A stretch of 64,000 nucleotides of DNA from Agrocybe praecox (GCA_964017145.1 OZ024852.1:807945-871944), one strand, 5' to 3'. Shown: positions 48,001-60,741, counted from the stretch's first letter. Made by a program: numbers and translations. Notes: a model not told the origin generated them from the letters alone.

Positions 48001-48739
48001 TCGCATTGCACTGAGTCAGCGCTAAACGGAGTTAAGCCGATTCCGGTACCATAAAAGGGGAGATATACCTGGGACACCATACTTGGCACGTATCGCAAAG
48101 ACGAATATTATCAGTCAGGTCGGGGATGACTTCCTTCTCTGCAACGATGTACTCATAACGCGAAATAAGGACGTCCCGAATTGAGTCGGGTACTGTATTT
48201 CGGATTAGGTAATGCATTGGAATGAGTAAAATAGACTCACGGTTGCGTACATCATGAGAAGGAATAACTTCGAACTCTTTCTTAATATATGGGTCGAAAA
48301 GCCTGTTGAAGTAAAATCTATCTGGACGTTTCTTCCAGCCTGACAAGTCTGAAATTTTGTCTCTGTGAACCACGTGGCACCGGGCGCGTAGTTGATTGAT
48401 GTCGCATACTTCAGAATATATGGCAGCAAGTAGTAAACGAGGGTCCGCCACTGCACGGTCGCTCACATCACTTGGACGATAATACCAAGCAAGGCGTACT
48501 CGAGTATAAAGATAATTTTTGCTTTCTTCACCTTTGGGGGCATCTTCTGGAGGAAGGAATTCCATTATTCTTGCAATGGAATAAGGCGTGCCATCACGAG
48601 AGTCCCAACTAGGCGAGCAATAAACATGGTCTTTTAAAAATCGGTAAGTCACCTCTCCGCGGTCTCAGATTCAATAAAGAAAGGATTTACCATTTACTTT
48701 GACGAGGTCCCCATTTTTGAGATAGACAGGGTGGGACAT
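45060..48739 (-). CDS. Snt2-like BAH/PHD-finger chromatin protein
   Basis: The gene starts at 48739 (MSHPVYLKNGDLVKVN). Domains in order are BAH (DHVYCSPSWDSRDG to R-V-R-L-A-W-Y-Y-R-P, about 48630-48150), a PHD finger (LCDTCQVWCP, VQCDRCKKYFHMRCV, W-T-C-A-P-C), an AT-hook-like ARGRGRPRK, a SANT-like helical region (AFEDAIQQHG), a GATA-type zinc finger (CGACRTRESKVWW, LCDICGTNWRKYAD), a second PHD finger, and an extended PHD (CCLCGEIEGAVIRC, FHASCAWKQG, ILCKEHD). The C-terminal CFRCGSQFSPSFY and ICHKCHFEVN form a further zinc pair. This order matches Snt2, the Lid2/Rpd3L-associated histone reader and E3-like protein. It acts in the nucleus on chromatin, by family. Introns are numerous, and exact boundaries were not all fixed. 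Confidence 0.87.
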
Positions 48740-50526
48740 GATATAGATGACTGGACGTATGGGGCTGAGCTTCAAATTGGAAAATAGACCAAGAAAAAAG
48801 GGGAAGAAATGGGAAGATTTGTAAGGATGCTAGATGATGGGAATATTTGAGGGAGAGTGAGAAGAATAATATAAATGAGGACCACCAACTGATTTAGAGA
48901 AGGTGGAGGAGGGGAAACAAGAGAGATTCACACTCCGACGATGCCCATCAATCCGAAATCGTCGAACTACTTGACCAACAAAGGCGAACAAATGGATCAA
49001 CTCAAACGCACAAAATTCACACTCTCATTCTGTTCCGTTCGCTATTTTCTCTCGTAAGAGGTCCTGTCTTCGTTGCTCTAGCCAATAATAATTTATATGG
49101 CAACCACTGTTCCGTTCCCAGTGGGTCGGCCACAAATGTAGTAGGTAGTAAAGGCCGCTGCAACACCCCAGTCCTCGCATCGAAAGATCCTCGATATTCT
49201 AGGCGCAATATGGCTCGGGATGTATATGGCTCGAAGTTTGCCAGATTCTTCAACCATGAGTATAATTGACATGAATCGTAGAGAAACTGGCCGTTCAAGT
49301 GTGCCTTTTCCTTTCTAAAATCTTCCGTCCCTTTGTCCTGGCTGGCAGCTTTTATCCCCAAACGATGATCACGAATGCCTGCCTTGGGATGAATAACCCT
49401 TACATTAATGCTACGACAAGTCCCTTAATGGACCCCTACCATCCCAACTCGTCATCAATATCGATATCACCGAAGCCAAAGAAAACCTTTTCCGGAAAAT
49501 ATTCTCTTACCTCCAAAGAGACCAAGCTACTTCTCACGTTTTGGGCAGGGATGACATATATTTATGACTGAATCGATATTTACCTATGTACAAGGGTCCA
49601 TCGTAAAAAAAAAAGGATACTACAAAATAGAGTCATTCAATCACTACTATCAAAATCATCTTAACCCAGGGTATATAACAGACGAAGTCAACGTTAAAAA
49701 AGATCATCAAGTCGTTATTATTAGTATCTCAACGTCAACAAAGCACTCCCGAAATAATGAATATTTATGACGGGCCAAACAGGTCGATGGACAGGAAATT
49801 ACAGTGCCATGACTCGATCTAAATCCTACGAAGGGATTAGGAAACCACAACATTGAATAGTCTGATACTTTGCACAAGGTCATCTATATATGATGACACT
49901 GTCGGACGAAAATATTGATCATATTATAACTAGCTCCTCGAAACATGATGAAGCAATACCTCAAGCTTATGCAAATGCTAGTGTGTATTTACTAAGTACA
50001 GCTGGAGCGACGACCTGGTTTCGGAAACAGACCTTATGTAGTTCTCAAGATTACCTAGTGATAAGGTCCGAGTCCCTCTCAATTGTACACCTTTACAAGG
50101 TATTAAATACATTCTCTCCCGGATCAGCAAGGTTCACTCTCGTAATGGTAGTCGTTTTTCAAACTGAAAGTTTCTCGGGCTGACTTCAAGAGTACTTAAA
50201 TCCGGTGACTTATCTTACTTCAGGGTCAGGGTTAGGCCCCCTCAAAGACAGATCTTATTGGATGACCTACTATGTGTGTATGCTTTTCATTGAATTTCAT
50301 TCATAGCATTTACCAATAATAGATAAGCCTGGGCGGGGCCATAAGCGGCATAGACGGCGGATGTTTGATGGCAGAGAGAACGATCGGGATGCCGGCTTAT
50401 GTCATAGTAAGGTACCAAATCGGGCATTCAATTTCAGGGATGGAACGCCTTGGCGGAGTAAATAGTTCACAAGGCCAACTTTCTCTTCACCATATCGTCT
50501 CAATAAAGTCCAGCATAGGCTAATTC
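48740..50526. other. Intergenic 1.8 kb with one unassigned minus-strand frame
   Basis: This is the promoter region of the Snt2-like gene (polypurine/pyrimidine near 48790-48910) and of the histidine kinase. A minus-strand frame 49017-49400 (about 128 codons without stop) reads protein-like (QFLYDSCQLYSWLKN, TFVADPLGTEQWL) but no family is recognised and no good start is seen. The remainder shows nothing clear. Confidence 0.4.
49017..49400 (-). CDS. Unassigned open frame, possibly a 3' exon or relic
   Basis: An uninterrupted minus-strand frame of about 128 codons, ending at 49017-49019, has a balanced, hydrophobic-containing composition (FLYDSCQLYSWLKN, FEPYTSRAILRLEYRG, ADPLGTEQWLPYK). The best annotated start is a TTG at 49361, so an upstream exon or a decayed gene is more likely than a complete protein. 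No domain is recognised. It lies upstream of, and in the same orientation as, the Snt2-like gene. Confidence 0.25.
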   Translation of the reverse strand, partial: RVIHPKAGIRDHRLGIKAASQDKGTEDFRKEKAHLNGQFLYDSCQLYSWLKNLANFEPYTSRAILRLEYRGSFDARTGVLQRPLLPTTFVADPLGTEQWLPYKLLLARATKTGPLTRENSERNRMRV

Positions 50527-53500
50527 ATGCCTCAGTGGCTTGACCGCCTCTTGACCACCGATACCCCTCGTCAATGGACTGAGGACACCGGGAAGGCTAC
50601 CTCCTTCAACCAGGCTCTTGCGGAAAAGGACATATATGACTCTACGACCCTCACAATGGCCACTTCTGAGAGTACTGGCCATGAGAATACCCTCCCTCCA
50701 CCTGTCGTTCAGGGCAGCTCCACCTCACTTCAAATGCGTCGGAGCCGGAAGAAGTCAGCAAGAATGAATGGTTTCTCTGTCCACTGGGCTCGCTTCAAGA
50801 AGCGGATAGGGACCGGGACAGCACCTTCGAGTAGTTCCATCATAGGCGAAAGCGCCGCAGAGCAGAGCTATACGCGGCGTATGGAAATGTCGGAAAATTG
50901 TGACTACGTGGATGAAGTTGTGGTTGATCGTAATTGGACGGAGGAGATCAAGAGCTCGGTCTCTCAGTCTGACCATGGCGGTAGTCCCGATAAATCTGGT
51001 GGCAGCCATCCTCATGAAAGAGGCCTCAGTGATCACGAAAGCGTTGCGGAGGATAATTATTGGGGGATCTCGACTCCTCTTACCATCTTACGCTATAGAG
51101 CGTGGCCTTTCGTAATGGAAATATTCAGCTCGCGGTTCATGGATGACAAGGCTGAGCAACATTACGCACAGGCGAGTCAAGTTTTCAATACGGTACACCC
51201 GCTTCTCTAAGTCTAGGATATTTTCTAGGAGAGTTGGTTCCTCAAAAAGTCCTTAGCACTATGGGCCTCGCTCTGGCTTGTAGTTAATTGGGTGCTGGGC
51301 TGCATTTTTATTCCCCACGATCCTATTGTAAAACTGGATAAAATATTTTATTTTGGAGTATGTCGCTCTCCTTTCTCATCGTTCGAATTCTAACCGCTTC
51401 TGCAGGTAGCACCAGTGCTCAGTCTCCCTGTCGTGTAAGTCCGGCTGTTATCGTCAGATACATGTGTGGCGTGCTAATTTCCTCCAGTGCTATGGTCATG
51501 TACGATTGGCCGCGAGATCGTCCTTATACCTATCAAATCTTCTTAGTAACTTCAATTTGGATTTGGTAAGCTTGACATAAAATTGTTACATTAAACATTG
51601 ACATTAACTATACAATGTTCGGCCAGGTCGTTTTATCAGGTCATATTCATGTAAGGGCGTTCATTCTTGGTGGAATTTTCTGCTGCTTATGAGTTTTGTT
51701 TCCGTAGTCTTGCCTGTGGCTACTACGATCTAGTTCCACACTGTGGTGGTCGGGACTTCTTGGGAACGTTCTATTATGCCACGGTCAGACGTTTTTGTTT
51801 TGGTGGTTAGCATGTTCTAAACTTGCCGGCTTACAGGCACTGCAAACTATAGCTTTGTTTGGCCTCAAACTTAACCGATTTCCAGCGGCCCTAGGCGCAT
51901 TAGTATTCTTCCTTTTGTGGGTTATATGTCTCAACCAAGTGTCTCCTTTACTAACATAACATTTTGCAGTGCTTCAAGCTCCGTCATACCCCATCGGAGA
52001 CAATGGGGCAGAAGTAGGTGATTTCCAACATAATATCATTATTAAATGCTCAATGCAACGCCATCTAGCCATGATTAATTTCTTCGTCTTCCAGAGTTGT
52101 AAGCCCGGTCAAGTATCCGCGCCGTATCTTTCTTACTTTTTCATGTCATGTAGTCCTCATTTACGTACACTATGTGCGCGAGAGTGTGAGTAGCAGGGCC
52201 ATATATTTATGCCATCAGTACTGACTGTTTTTTAGTCGGAAAGACGGCTGTATACCTTAAGAGATCAGCTGAAGATACAATTCAAGGCTACGCAAAAGGC
52301 TCAAGTCAATGAACGAAAAGCTGCCGACTCAAAACGACGACTTACATCGTGCGCATTGCTGCTTTACGATCTCCTTATTCTTCCCTGACATTCCTTGATT
52401 GCCAGTTATGTGTTCCATGATAAGTTTATGACTGTGTTATGTCGTTGTCTGTGCTTATTATTTCATCTGATATCCACAGGTCCGCGTACCCTTAAACACC
52501 GCTCGTGAGTAATGCGTTCGTATTTTCTTCTGACTCTCAAGGCTAACGAGTGCTCAGTTCTCGCGGTACAAAACATGGAAGCGTCAGGGACTATCGCTAA
52601 AGATCAAGAGATTGAATTCAACGCACTCTGTGGAAGCTTGAGCATGATGTCAAAGGGTACGTCATCTAATCGACCTTTTCAGAAGTACGTTCCTGACTGA
52701 CAGGCCTTTCTATTGTTATCAGTCCTCAATGATGTTCTGGACTTGTAAGGGTCATGTCAGTTGATCCATGACTTTTGCTGACGGGTGGGAACTTTAGTAA
52801 CCGTATGGATAGTGGGAAATTCGAGTCGGCTTCAAGAGTACGTTTTTTTTTCCGGGTCTATCCGTATTCCACAAGCTCACCCCATTTTTCTGCAAAGCCA
52901 TATGGTTTCCACCAGGTCATGCGGTCGTTATTCGTACCTCTAAGGTTGGCTACAGATGCAAGAGGATTGGAATTTGAGACGGATCTCGATCCGAGTATTG
53001 ATAAGGTTGGCTTCACGTTATCCAAAATTAATGGCAATGAAGTCATAGTCATTTCATTAACGCCGGATTAGGTTGCCCGGAAAGCAGCTTATATAGCTAT
53101 GGGACAAAGCTGTGAAACGATTCGAAAGCATATTCACGACAATCCTGACGTGGACGGTATCGTTACTGGCGATGAAACAAGGCTTCGGCAGATTATCACG
53201 AACCTTGCGAGGTATGGAAATTATAGTAAATATTGAAAGCATAAGTAAATGTTGCTGATAATATGACCACCTTTAAACAGTAATGCATGCAAATTCACGC
53301 CAGCCGGTGGTAAACTTACGATCAGGACACGCCTTATCATTCCTTCCATTTCGCCTGACGTTGATCCACTGGATGACCTCGAGTTTGTAGACCCACCAGA
53401 TGGAGAGGATGACGGTGCCCAACGACCGCTTTCTGCCAATTATCTTACGCAACACAATATGGAACACGGCAAGAATATCGATTGGATCGTAGTGCGTATA

Positions 53501-55294
53501 GAGGTATCAGATACTGGCTATGGTATCAAGCCCCAAGATATGGCCCAGAGCAAGTTATTTTGTACGTTCACCTGATGTCAGTCGGAAGAATACTCCATTG
53601 ACGTTTTTAACCTTTTAGCTGCTTTTAATCAAACGGAACAAGGGAGACAACAAGGTAAGTGTCATTCTCTTTATATATTCCAGCTATATTTAAATGTCAT
53701 GGTGCAATAGGTGGTAAAGGCACTGGTCTTGGTCTAGCTTTGGTGCGGCAGATAGTCAAGTTGAGCGGAGGTCGTTTGGGTGTGAAGTCCAAGGCCGGAG
53801 AAGGTTCGACCTTCTGGGTAGAATTACCTTTAGGCGTTGGAAGAAAAACCTTCATGCCTGGGCCACCTGACCTTCCTGACGATTCGAACTCCGACCTTGA
53901 CACTTTTCATCGTCCTGGAAAGCGTTTCAGGGCAGTTCATCACCCAATAATAGTTCAAGAGACAAGGAATATGGGAGTCGATGCCAGTGCTCGAAAAGTA
54001 CCACCAAAACTTGCCGATGATGCACGAGCTAGTGCGATGCAAGGCATTATGGAACAGGGTATGTTTTTGGTGTTTTATGAACATGTAAGGAAATCATGCA
54101 AAGTTTTTTCTTTTAGGTGGTCGAGTAGAACTAATCCTACGACCGCGTGAAGTATCAAATACTCCTCATCCGGATGATGAATCACCGACATTTATGACAA
54201 CCAATATACTCAATCCACTCGTGCATGAATCCCCGATAAAAGTCGACGAAACAGTTGGTACTTTGACTGGCGCTCATAGCGATCATGCCTCTCCAGTCGC
54301 GCCAGACAATCCTATCGAGCACAATTCTAGACCACCATTGCGCCCACCAGACGTTAATGGCTCCGATACGACCATTGTTCAGTCGCACGCAGGACCGTCC
54401 AAGCCGTTCAAGCCCAAGATGTCTGCCAGACCAACTTATGTCCAACTTCCATCCCCAGAGGCCTTTCCAATTGCCGATGGTGATTCTCCACCCTTACCAC
54501 TTTCCACTGGCCACTCTCAGTCGTCGAGTGAAAAGTCTATGTCCAATCTCAAGATTTTCGATAATAGCTTTACTCGAGGAAGTCCCTCTGCATCCTTTAC
54601 CGCGCTCAATATTGAGCCCAATATGCCCGTTCTGGTCGTCGATGATGACCAGTTGACACGTACTTTGATGAAACGCATACTCATGAGGCTGGGTTGTGAG
54701 GTATCTTGTGCAGAAAATGGAGAAGTCGCGTTGGAGATGATCCTAGGACACCGGATTGCAATGGGCACAACACCATCCAGTGATGCATCAGGATATGTCG
54801 GACCTATGTTTGAACAACACGAAGAATTACCACCTACTTGCGATGATGGGCAACAGTCAAAATATGCAGTTGTATTCTTAGACAACCAAATGCCGGTCAT
54901 GTCTGGAATAAAAGCAGTCGAGAAGCTACGACGGTTAGGAAGGAAGGATTTCGTCGTGGGAGTTACAGGTATGCTAACTTGATATCAAATTCCCTTTGGT
55001 TTTTACTTATACGGTATTTTTCTTTAGGCAATGCCCTTCTTTCCGGCAAGTTGCCCTTTTCGTACATAGATGTACATAATGCTGATTTTCTCGTATAGAT
55101 CAAGAAGAATACTTGAACGCTGGGGCTGACCGGTTAGCTTTTGTTTCTTCCATCTAACGTTGTACTAACATTCTTTTGCTAGTGTTCTTACAAAGCCTGT
55201 TTTGGAGAGAAGTCTTCGTGATATCCTCATTTCAGCTGACGAACGGCGGAAATCAAAACCTTCTGACGACAACCCCAACGACAACGAAAAATGA
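50527..55294 (+). CDS. Hybrid histidine kinase with N-terminal membrane helices
   Basis: Many exons. The first (50527-51171) encodes a disordered cytosolic leader ending in a basic/aromatic juxtamembrane segment. Several membrane helices follow ([40 protein letters not shown]). A helical linker ([16 protein letters not shown]) leads to the His box on microexons: YVFHD (His at 52416-52418) then V-R-V-P-L-N-T-A. The ATPase domain has N-L-A-S-N-A-C-K-F-T, D-T-G-Y-G-I and G-K-G-T-G-L-G-L motifs. The receiver domain has [13 protein letters not shown] (phospho-Asp), V-T-G and T-K-P. The protein ends at 55292-55294. No sensor domain other than the membrane part is seen. Two introns (51172-51228 and 55046-55098) appear GC-AG. 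The donor after the His codon is weak, so the exact His-box sequence is uncertain. Confidence 0.85.
51172..51228 (+). other. GC-AG intron in the histidine kinase gene
   Basis: Exon ends TACGCACAG, intron begins GCGAGT and ends TTTTCTAG. Splicing joins Y-A-Q to E-S-W-F-L-K-K in phase. The nearby GT donor gives a wrong frame. Confidence 0.65.
52406..52504 (+). other. Split His box: two microexons with a weak intervening donor
   Basis: The segment from 52406 encodes Y-V-F-H-D. The next microexon 52480-52504 (25 nt) encodes V-R-V-P-L-N-T-A. After CCATGA the sequence reads TAAGTTT, not GTAAGT. The usable in-phase GT donor is GTGTTA at 52434, which would add K-F-M-T after H-D and leave a 46-nt intron. 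Confidence 0.55.
55046..55098 (+). other. GC-AG intron in the receiver-domain region
   Basis: Exon ends CTTTCCG, intron begins GCAAGT and ends GTATAG. Splicing joins N-A-L-L-S to [11 protein letters not shown], the expected receiver-domain helix. No GT donor fits. Confidence 0.7.
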
Positions 55295-55751
55295 TTAATG
55301 TCATGACCTTTTCTTTATAACGTCTTGTTGTAAACTTTTTTCTACAGGTTAATCTCAATAGGGTAGGAGATATTTCTGGACGGGGCATTTATGTTTATTT
55401 GCGGGTCCCATTTCTTCTTGTTTTTGTTGACACGGACATACTCCCTTTTTTTGGATATAATAGAAGGCTCACACTTCCTTTCCGTGTATTTTGGTTATCA
55501 CATACATATATCCTATCTTATATTTGCATACTTTCGTTTCTAGCCATACACATGCTGTCGAAGTACATGTACTTATACCAGAATCAATGCTTTTGGAATT
55601 TAGTACGCTGGATGATATGAAATTGAATTGAATTCCCACTGCAAGTGGCATCATTGCAGATAGAGGACCGACTATTGTCGGCTATATCCGAGCGAGGGTA
55701 AATGGCTTGGGTCATGCCCTACCTTTGTTCCCCAACTCTTTTTCCACCACA
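55295..55751. other. Intergenic, nothing clear
   Basis: This contains the 3' flank of the histidine kinase and the promoter of the Ran-binding protein gene. T-rich, without recognised signals. Confidence 0.4.
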
Positions 55752-58171
55752 ATGTCAGACTTGTCAGAGGCCGACAAGCCTCAGCCTGTAGAGCAAACTG
55801 AAGCTGATCCTTCGCCACCCAGATTGTCTCCGTCTCCCGACGCGATAGATTCCGGTTTGTCTTACTTTACTTATCACCCCATCGTTCATGCTCACGTATC
55901 GCCACTGCATTGCTTTCTACAGGGCTTAAACCATCGAGGAAACGAGAACGAGAAATTTCTGTAGAACCCGCGACCACACCGTCAGCTTCGAACGTGAGTT
56001 TGCTGATTCCTCTTTGCGTGTGTTCTCTTTCCGAGGGCGCCTTGTCCTAGGACTGACTCACGATAATCGTTTCACACAGGACCCGGACACATTAATTCGA
56101 CAACGTAAGGACTCGAGTAGTCCTCTTAAGAAGAACAGACGGCACCTAGACTCCACTGCCGAAGAAGAAGAAGCAATGGGATCGCGTTCTGGCTCTGGCT
56201 CTCCACCTACCACCTCCGTCCTTGTGTCCCCCCGTCAGGAAATGAAGAGGAAAGTTCGGCAAATTAGCCGAGGAGTTGAAGACATTAACTGGAAGAATCT
56301 GAATAATTTAAATTCGTCGAATAAGGACACCGACGTCGACATCGAACCGACAATTCTCGAACACCCTCACTCCGATGAGGACGTAGAGCTTAATCAGGAA
56401 ACGACACATACTATGGAAAATATTGATGGTGACGATAAGAAAACAGATGCTGATGTTAATGTTCCATCTCTGGAACCGCCTATCGACTTGGATGGTGATT
56501 CTCATATGAAAAAAGAGAAAACAGAAGAAGTTGCGGCCGACAATCTCACAGCGCCCAGTACTGCTGCCAACGAAAACGTTGCTCTTGTTTCCGAGGATCA
56601 AGAACAGGACGTGAACGACAAAAATATCGCTGATGACAGAGTCAATGATGGCAGGTCGACTCCAAAAACGCCAGAGGAAGAATCTGCATTATCACAATCT
56701 GTTCCGAATATTAGGACCTTGGACAGCACTATGGCGGTTGACTCGTTGTCTCCAGCTCGCTTACGTGCAGGCTCAGATAGTAACGACAAGAGTTTGAAGC
56801 GCAAATTCCTGGAACGCGGCACGAGTCAAGGACCCCCGGAACAAGGAGACGATGCTCAACGCTCGCAAGAACCATTGAAGCGTCCTCGGGATGATGATAA
56901 AGATGAAAATCCAAGAGAAACGAAGCGACTTACCCCTCCTCCCTCGCCTCCACGTCCTACGCCTCCTTCTCCCAAACTAACCAAACAAGTAGGTTTGAAA
57001 ATCATTCATGGTAGCTTTCGATGCTTATAACTTTAACTAGACTGGTTTCTTGTCATATGCTTCCACTAGTTCTCCTTTCTCTACTGTGAAGGGACGCAAC
57101 GTATTTGCGTCAGCTAAGACTAGCTTTAGTTCCCCTTCCAGCTCTGCCAGTCCAATTCCATCATCACTTTCGACTCCTGCACCAGAATCCAAGAGTGTAT
57201 TTGGAGAGTCTTCCTCTGATTCAGCACCTGCCGCTGTAAAAAGATCTGGCTTCGAAGCTTTCGCCTCCTCATCATCGCCTTTCGCGACCGCTAATCGTGG
57301 AAGCACGCCCGTCCTTGGTACAACTTCCAGACTTGGGAGGGCGAAATCTCCACCTAGGACTTCTTCAATTTTCTCTTCTAACCCTTTTGCATCATATGCT
57401 GGTTCAGCTCAAGCATTCGCTGTACCCGTACAGAAACGTGCCAGAGCAGGCTCGCCGGATGGTTCTGGTCGAAGCTCTCTTGAGAGGGCCACTTCGACGA
57501 GTGTGTTTGGTGAAACTGGTAAAGGGTCAGATAGCGGAGAAGAAGATGAGCAAGAAGAGGGTACCATGACGTTTGGAGAGAAGTTGAGAGCGGGCAAAGA
57601 CGATGAAGATGAAAGATGGGATGAAGACTCTAGGGTTCAATTAACTGAACAAGATGGTACGTTGTACGAGTTTCAAAAATCATTCGAACTAATTTGGATG
57701 TGTTCTCTAGTTTTGACTGGAGAAGAAGAGGAAGATACTGTTCATCAAGTGCGCGGTAAATTGTTCTCTTTAGACGGAGCTTCTTGGAAAGAAAGAGGCA
57801 CTGGGCTTTTGAAATTAAATGTTAAAGCTAGCGATGGTACAAGAGCACGACTAGGTATGCTTCAAACTGCCAATACATTTTCTATATGTCTGACCGCCAC
57901 TTCGTTCAGTCATGAGGAAGGACGCGGTCTACACTCTCCTTTTAAACATTACACTATTTCCTGGGATGCGCTGTTCGGTGGCTCAGGATCCGCGATATGT
58001 CAGGATTAGCTCCATCGAAAATGGTGAAGCAAAAACATACAATATAAGAGTAAGTCAGCGGTCCATATCTCTGTTGTCCGTGTTTTTTTGACTGGAGTGC
58101 ACATCCAGGTCGCCAACTCTAAAATCGCAAGCGAACTCATTGAAGAAATCAATGCATATATTCCTACGTAA
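55752..58171 (+). CDS. RanBP3/Yrb2-like Ran-binding domain protein
   Basis: The start ATG at 55752 gives MSDLSEADKPQPVEQ. Exons then encode a long acidic/basic disordered region with SPRQEMKRKVRQISRG and nuclear-localisation-like KR runs (SLKRKFLERG, EPLKRPRDDDKDE). A middle part carries F-x-F/V-F-G style motifs (SPFSTVKGRNVFAS, SVFGESS, SNPFASY, SVFGETG). The C-terminal RanBP1 domain has GEEEEDTVHQVRGKLFSLD, W-K-E-R-G-T-G-L-L-K-L-N and, after a 58-nt intron at about 57855-57912, VMRKDAVYTLLLN. The end is ELIEEINAYIPT at 58169-58171. Yrb2/RanBP3 binds RanGTP and Crm1 as a nuclear export cofactor. One frame (to 58009) is broken only by unspliced introns. Assignment is good. Confidence 0.85.
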
Positions 58172-58683
58172 CCGATATATATCCAGGAGTTGTATCGACG
58201 ATATCGAAGTCTTGCAGAGGAGGCTACTAATCATGTATGCGTATGAGACTTACTTTACTATCCTATAGTCGCGTACCACCACGCTAAGCTGTCTGTCTTG
58301 GATTCTCTCTGCTTCTCATTTTTAAGTAATCGCTATCGGTATCTTGTCGGTGCATTGCTATCTCCAGGTCTTTCATGTATTTTACATAACCTTCTGTTTG
58401 AGATCCATATTCTATATTTCGATGGTTCTGTGTCTTGTGAACCCACGGTGGTCGCGCTTTAAAAATAAGCGCGTTGACGAACACGTATTCACATGAAGCG
58501 AAGTTCTCACGATTGGTCGCTACTACGGGTTTGACATGCCGCCTTCGTGTCAGGTTCCTACACTTCACCTTCCTTTCCGTATATGATATAACTGTAAGTA
58601 CACACAATCTCCTCGATTCACGCGCAACTGACCGAGTTACATGATGCAAAGACCTAGGACCAGCTTTCTTTCACTTTCGCATC
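58172..58683. other. Intergenic, nothing clear
   Basis: This holds the 3' flank of the Ran-binding gene and the promoter of ALG5. A 121-residue minus-strand frame at 58284-58649 has no protein-like features and is not called. Confidence 0.4.
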
Positions 58684-59900
58684 ATGGAGCTGATCTTTGG
58701 CGTCGCAGCGGTTCTTTTGGGTCTTGTGGGATTGGTGAGTTCGGTGCCTTTGGCATGAATGTATGATGACACCCCTTCATCCTTGTTCTTCGAGTTGTGG
58801 GTCGCCCATTCGTGGGTGTACGCCGCGACCAGGACGACAATAGTGGGTCAGGGTTCATACCCCTGCACTGATAACCTTTCTTGTCTATTTGCTTTTGTCT
58901 CTATTGCCCAGTATGCTGATTAACACCAGCTGTATGCAGCTCTTGTATTCTGGTCGCCACCCGCTATAATCACCCATGATTCCGAAAAGAAATACCTCTC
59001 CAACGCGTCCCCTTCCAAACCTAAGCCTCTGACACGCTTAGCCGATCCGAGCACCGTCGACTTGACGGTCGTCGTGCCCGCATACAATGAGACGGAGAGG
59101 CTCCCTGTCATGTTAGCAGCGACGATTGACCACCTCACTTTGGTCAGCAAAACGAGCAGCCGCACATACGAAATTCTTATCGTCGATGACGGATCGAGCG
59201 ATGGCACTTCTGCTACGGCTCTTAAGCTCGCTAAAAAGTACCCTAAATCCAACATCAGAGTTGTAACACTAGAGAAAAATATCGGCAAAGGCGGTGCAGT
59301 CCGACATGGAATGTTATACTCAGGAGGGGAGCGGCTCTTAATGGCAGATGCGGACGGGGCAAGTCGTATTGAAGATTTGGAGGCATTGTGGAACTCCATG
59401 GATAGCATTGCGCCGAACAACGCTCCTGGTGTGGTTGTTGGTAGTCGAGCTCATCTCGTCAAGTCGGAGGCTGTTGTGAAAGTAAGTGTCGCACATATGC
59501 ATCCTCCGTTCATTCGGGTTATTTATACGCTTTGCGCGTTCAGCGATCTCTACTTCGGAACATACTCATGTACGGACTACATACCATCTTACGGATAGTA
59601 GGCGTCGGCCACATCCGAGACACCCAATGTGGATTCAAGTTGTTTTCGCGTTCTGCTGCCCAGCAAATATTCCCTGCCCAACATCTCCCAACGTGGATAT
59701 TCGATGTCGAGCTACTCCTCCTTGCAAAACAGCTAAGCATACCCGTTGCAGAGGTCCCCATAGAATGGCATGAAGTTGCCGGTAGCAAGCTCAACGTCGT
59801 TACCGCGTCGATTCAAATGCTGCGAGATTTGCTCATCGTTAGAGCCAACCACCTACTGGGCAGATGGTCGGCTAAACCTGCGAAACCCAAGTCGGACTAA
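58684..59900 (+). CDS. ALG5: Dolichyl-phosphate beta-glucosyltransferase (ALG5)
   Basis: Three exons (58684-58734, 58930-59481, 59544-59900) give about 319 residues. A membrane anchor begins the protein (MELIFGVAAVLLGLVGL). The family-2 glycosyltransferase core follows: V-V-P-A-Y-N-E, I-V-D-D-G-S-S-D-G, ADADGAS (metal-binding DxD-like), GVVVGSRAHL, and DTQCGFKLF, with W-I-F-D-V-E-L-L and E-V-P-I-E-W-H-E-V-A-G-S-K-L toward the C-terminus. These are the ALG5/dolichol-phosphate glucosyltransferase motifs. It moves glucose from UDP-glucose to dolichyl phosphate on the cytosolic face of the ER, feeding the last glucosyl steps of N-glycan precursor assembly. All motifs look intact. Confidence 0.92.
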
Positions 59901-60741
59901 ATTATTATTGGTGTTTGCTGTATTTAGATCGTTATTATTATTTCTTTTCCGTGGAGTTACTTATAGGGAACTACTTTCGGCCTATGGACTTTTTGCCTTT
60001 TCTCGCACGCACCAGAACCACGTTCACGCGAAGATCGCCTCCGGATTACTGTCTGACGCGACCGGGATTTGTCGTTGCACGGCTGCTGACAAGTTACCAG
60101 GAGTCGCGTTATTGTTTCCATGTCGGCAGTTAAGTGTATTTCACTCTTTGTTTGCACCATTATGCAACCGTCATACTGCTGCCTGCAGGTGGAAAAAATC
60201 ATACGAATACATATGTACCACTCGTATGTATCATGAGATTCCCACTTTCACGGATCATCGACCATTCGTCTTCCAGGGGCATCAGTGATATCGAGACACT
60301 TTCGACGGATTCCAATCGCGGCATGTACCCCTATGTACCCGTTTGCTCAAAACCGTGCTTCTTCCAGTTCTCCAGACTCGTAGTTCTTGGAAGACCCTGT
60401 TGACCGAAGCTTCATCAGGCTCGTACTTGATCGGCGCTTTGCCTCGTTCCGTCGTCCGTGTACATATGATATCATCGGCGATATATTTTCTCAGGTCTGC
60501 CATCTAACTTACTGCGTTCCACGTTGCGCAATTTCGCCCAATTTCATTTAGGAAGATGTCGTCGGTCGATACGTCAAGCCATGTTCTCCTTTTGATAGGT
60601 TTTTTCTCATGTTCGACGATTAGTTGACTGTTCGACAGGAGTATAAAACCCAACGGCCGCTGCGGATAGTTGCAACGGAACTGCCTGTAGGACAGTATCT
60701 TCGTGGGGTCCTTATCTGCGCGTCTGTCCGGATAGAGACGA
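59901..60741. promoter_or_regulatory. Intergenic region with lipase promoter
   Basis: No gene. A TATA box (GTATAAAACC, about 60639-60648) sits about 100 bp upstream of the lipase ATG at 60742. Confidence 0.5.

Noticed and set aside
58284..58649. 121-residue minus-strand frame
   Set aside because: It lies between convergent-free intergenic DNA and shows no motif, so it is likely chance.
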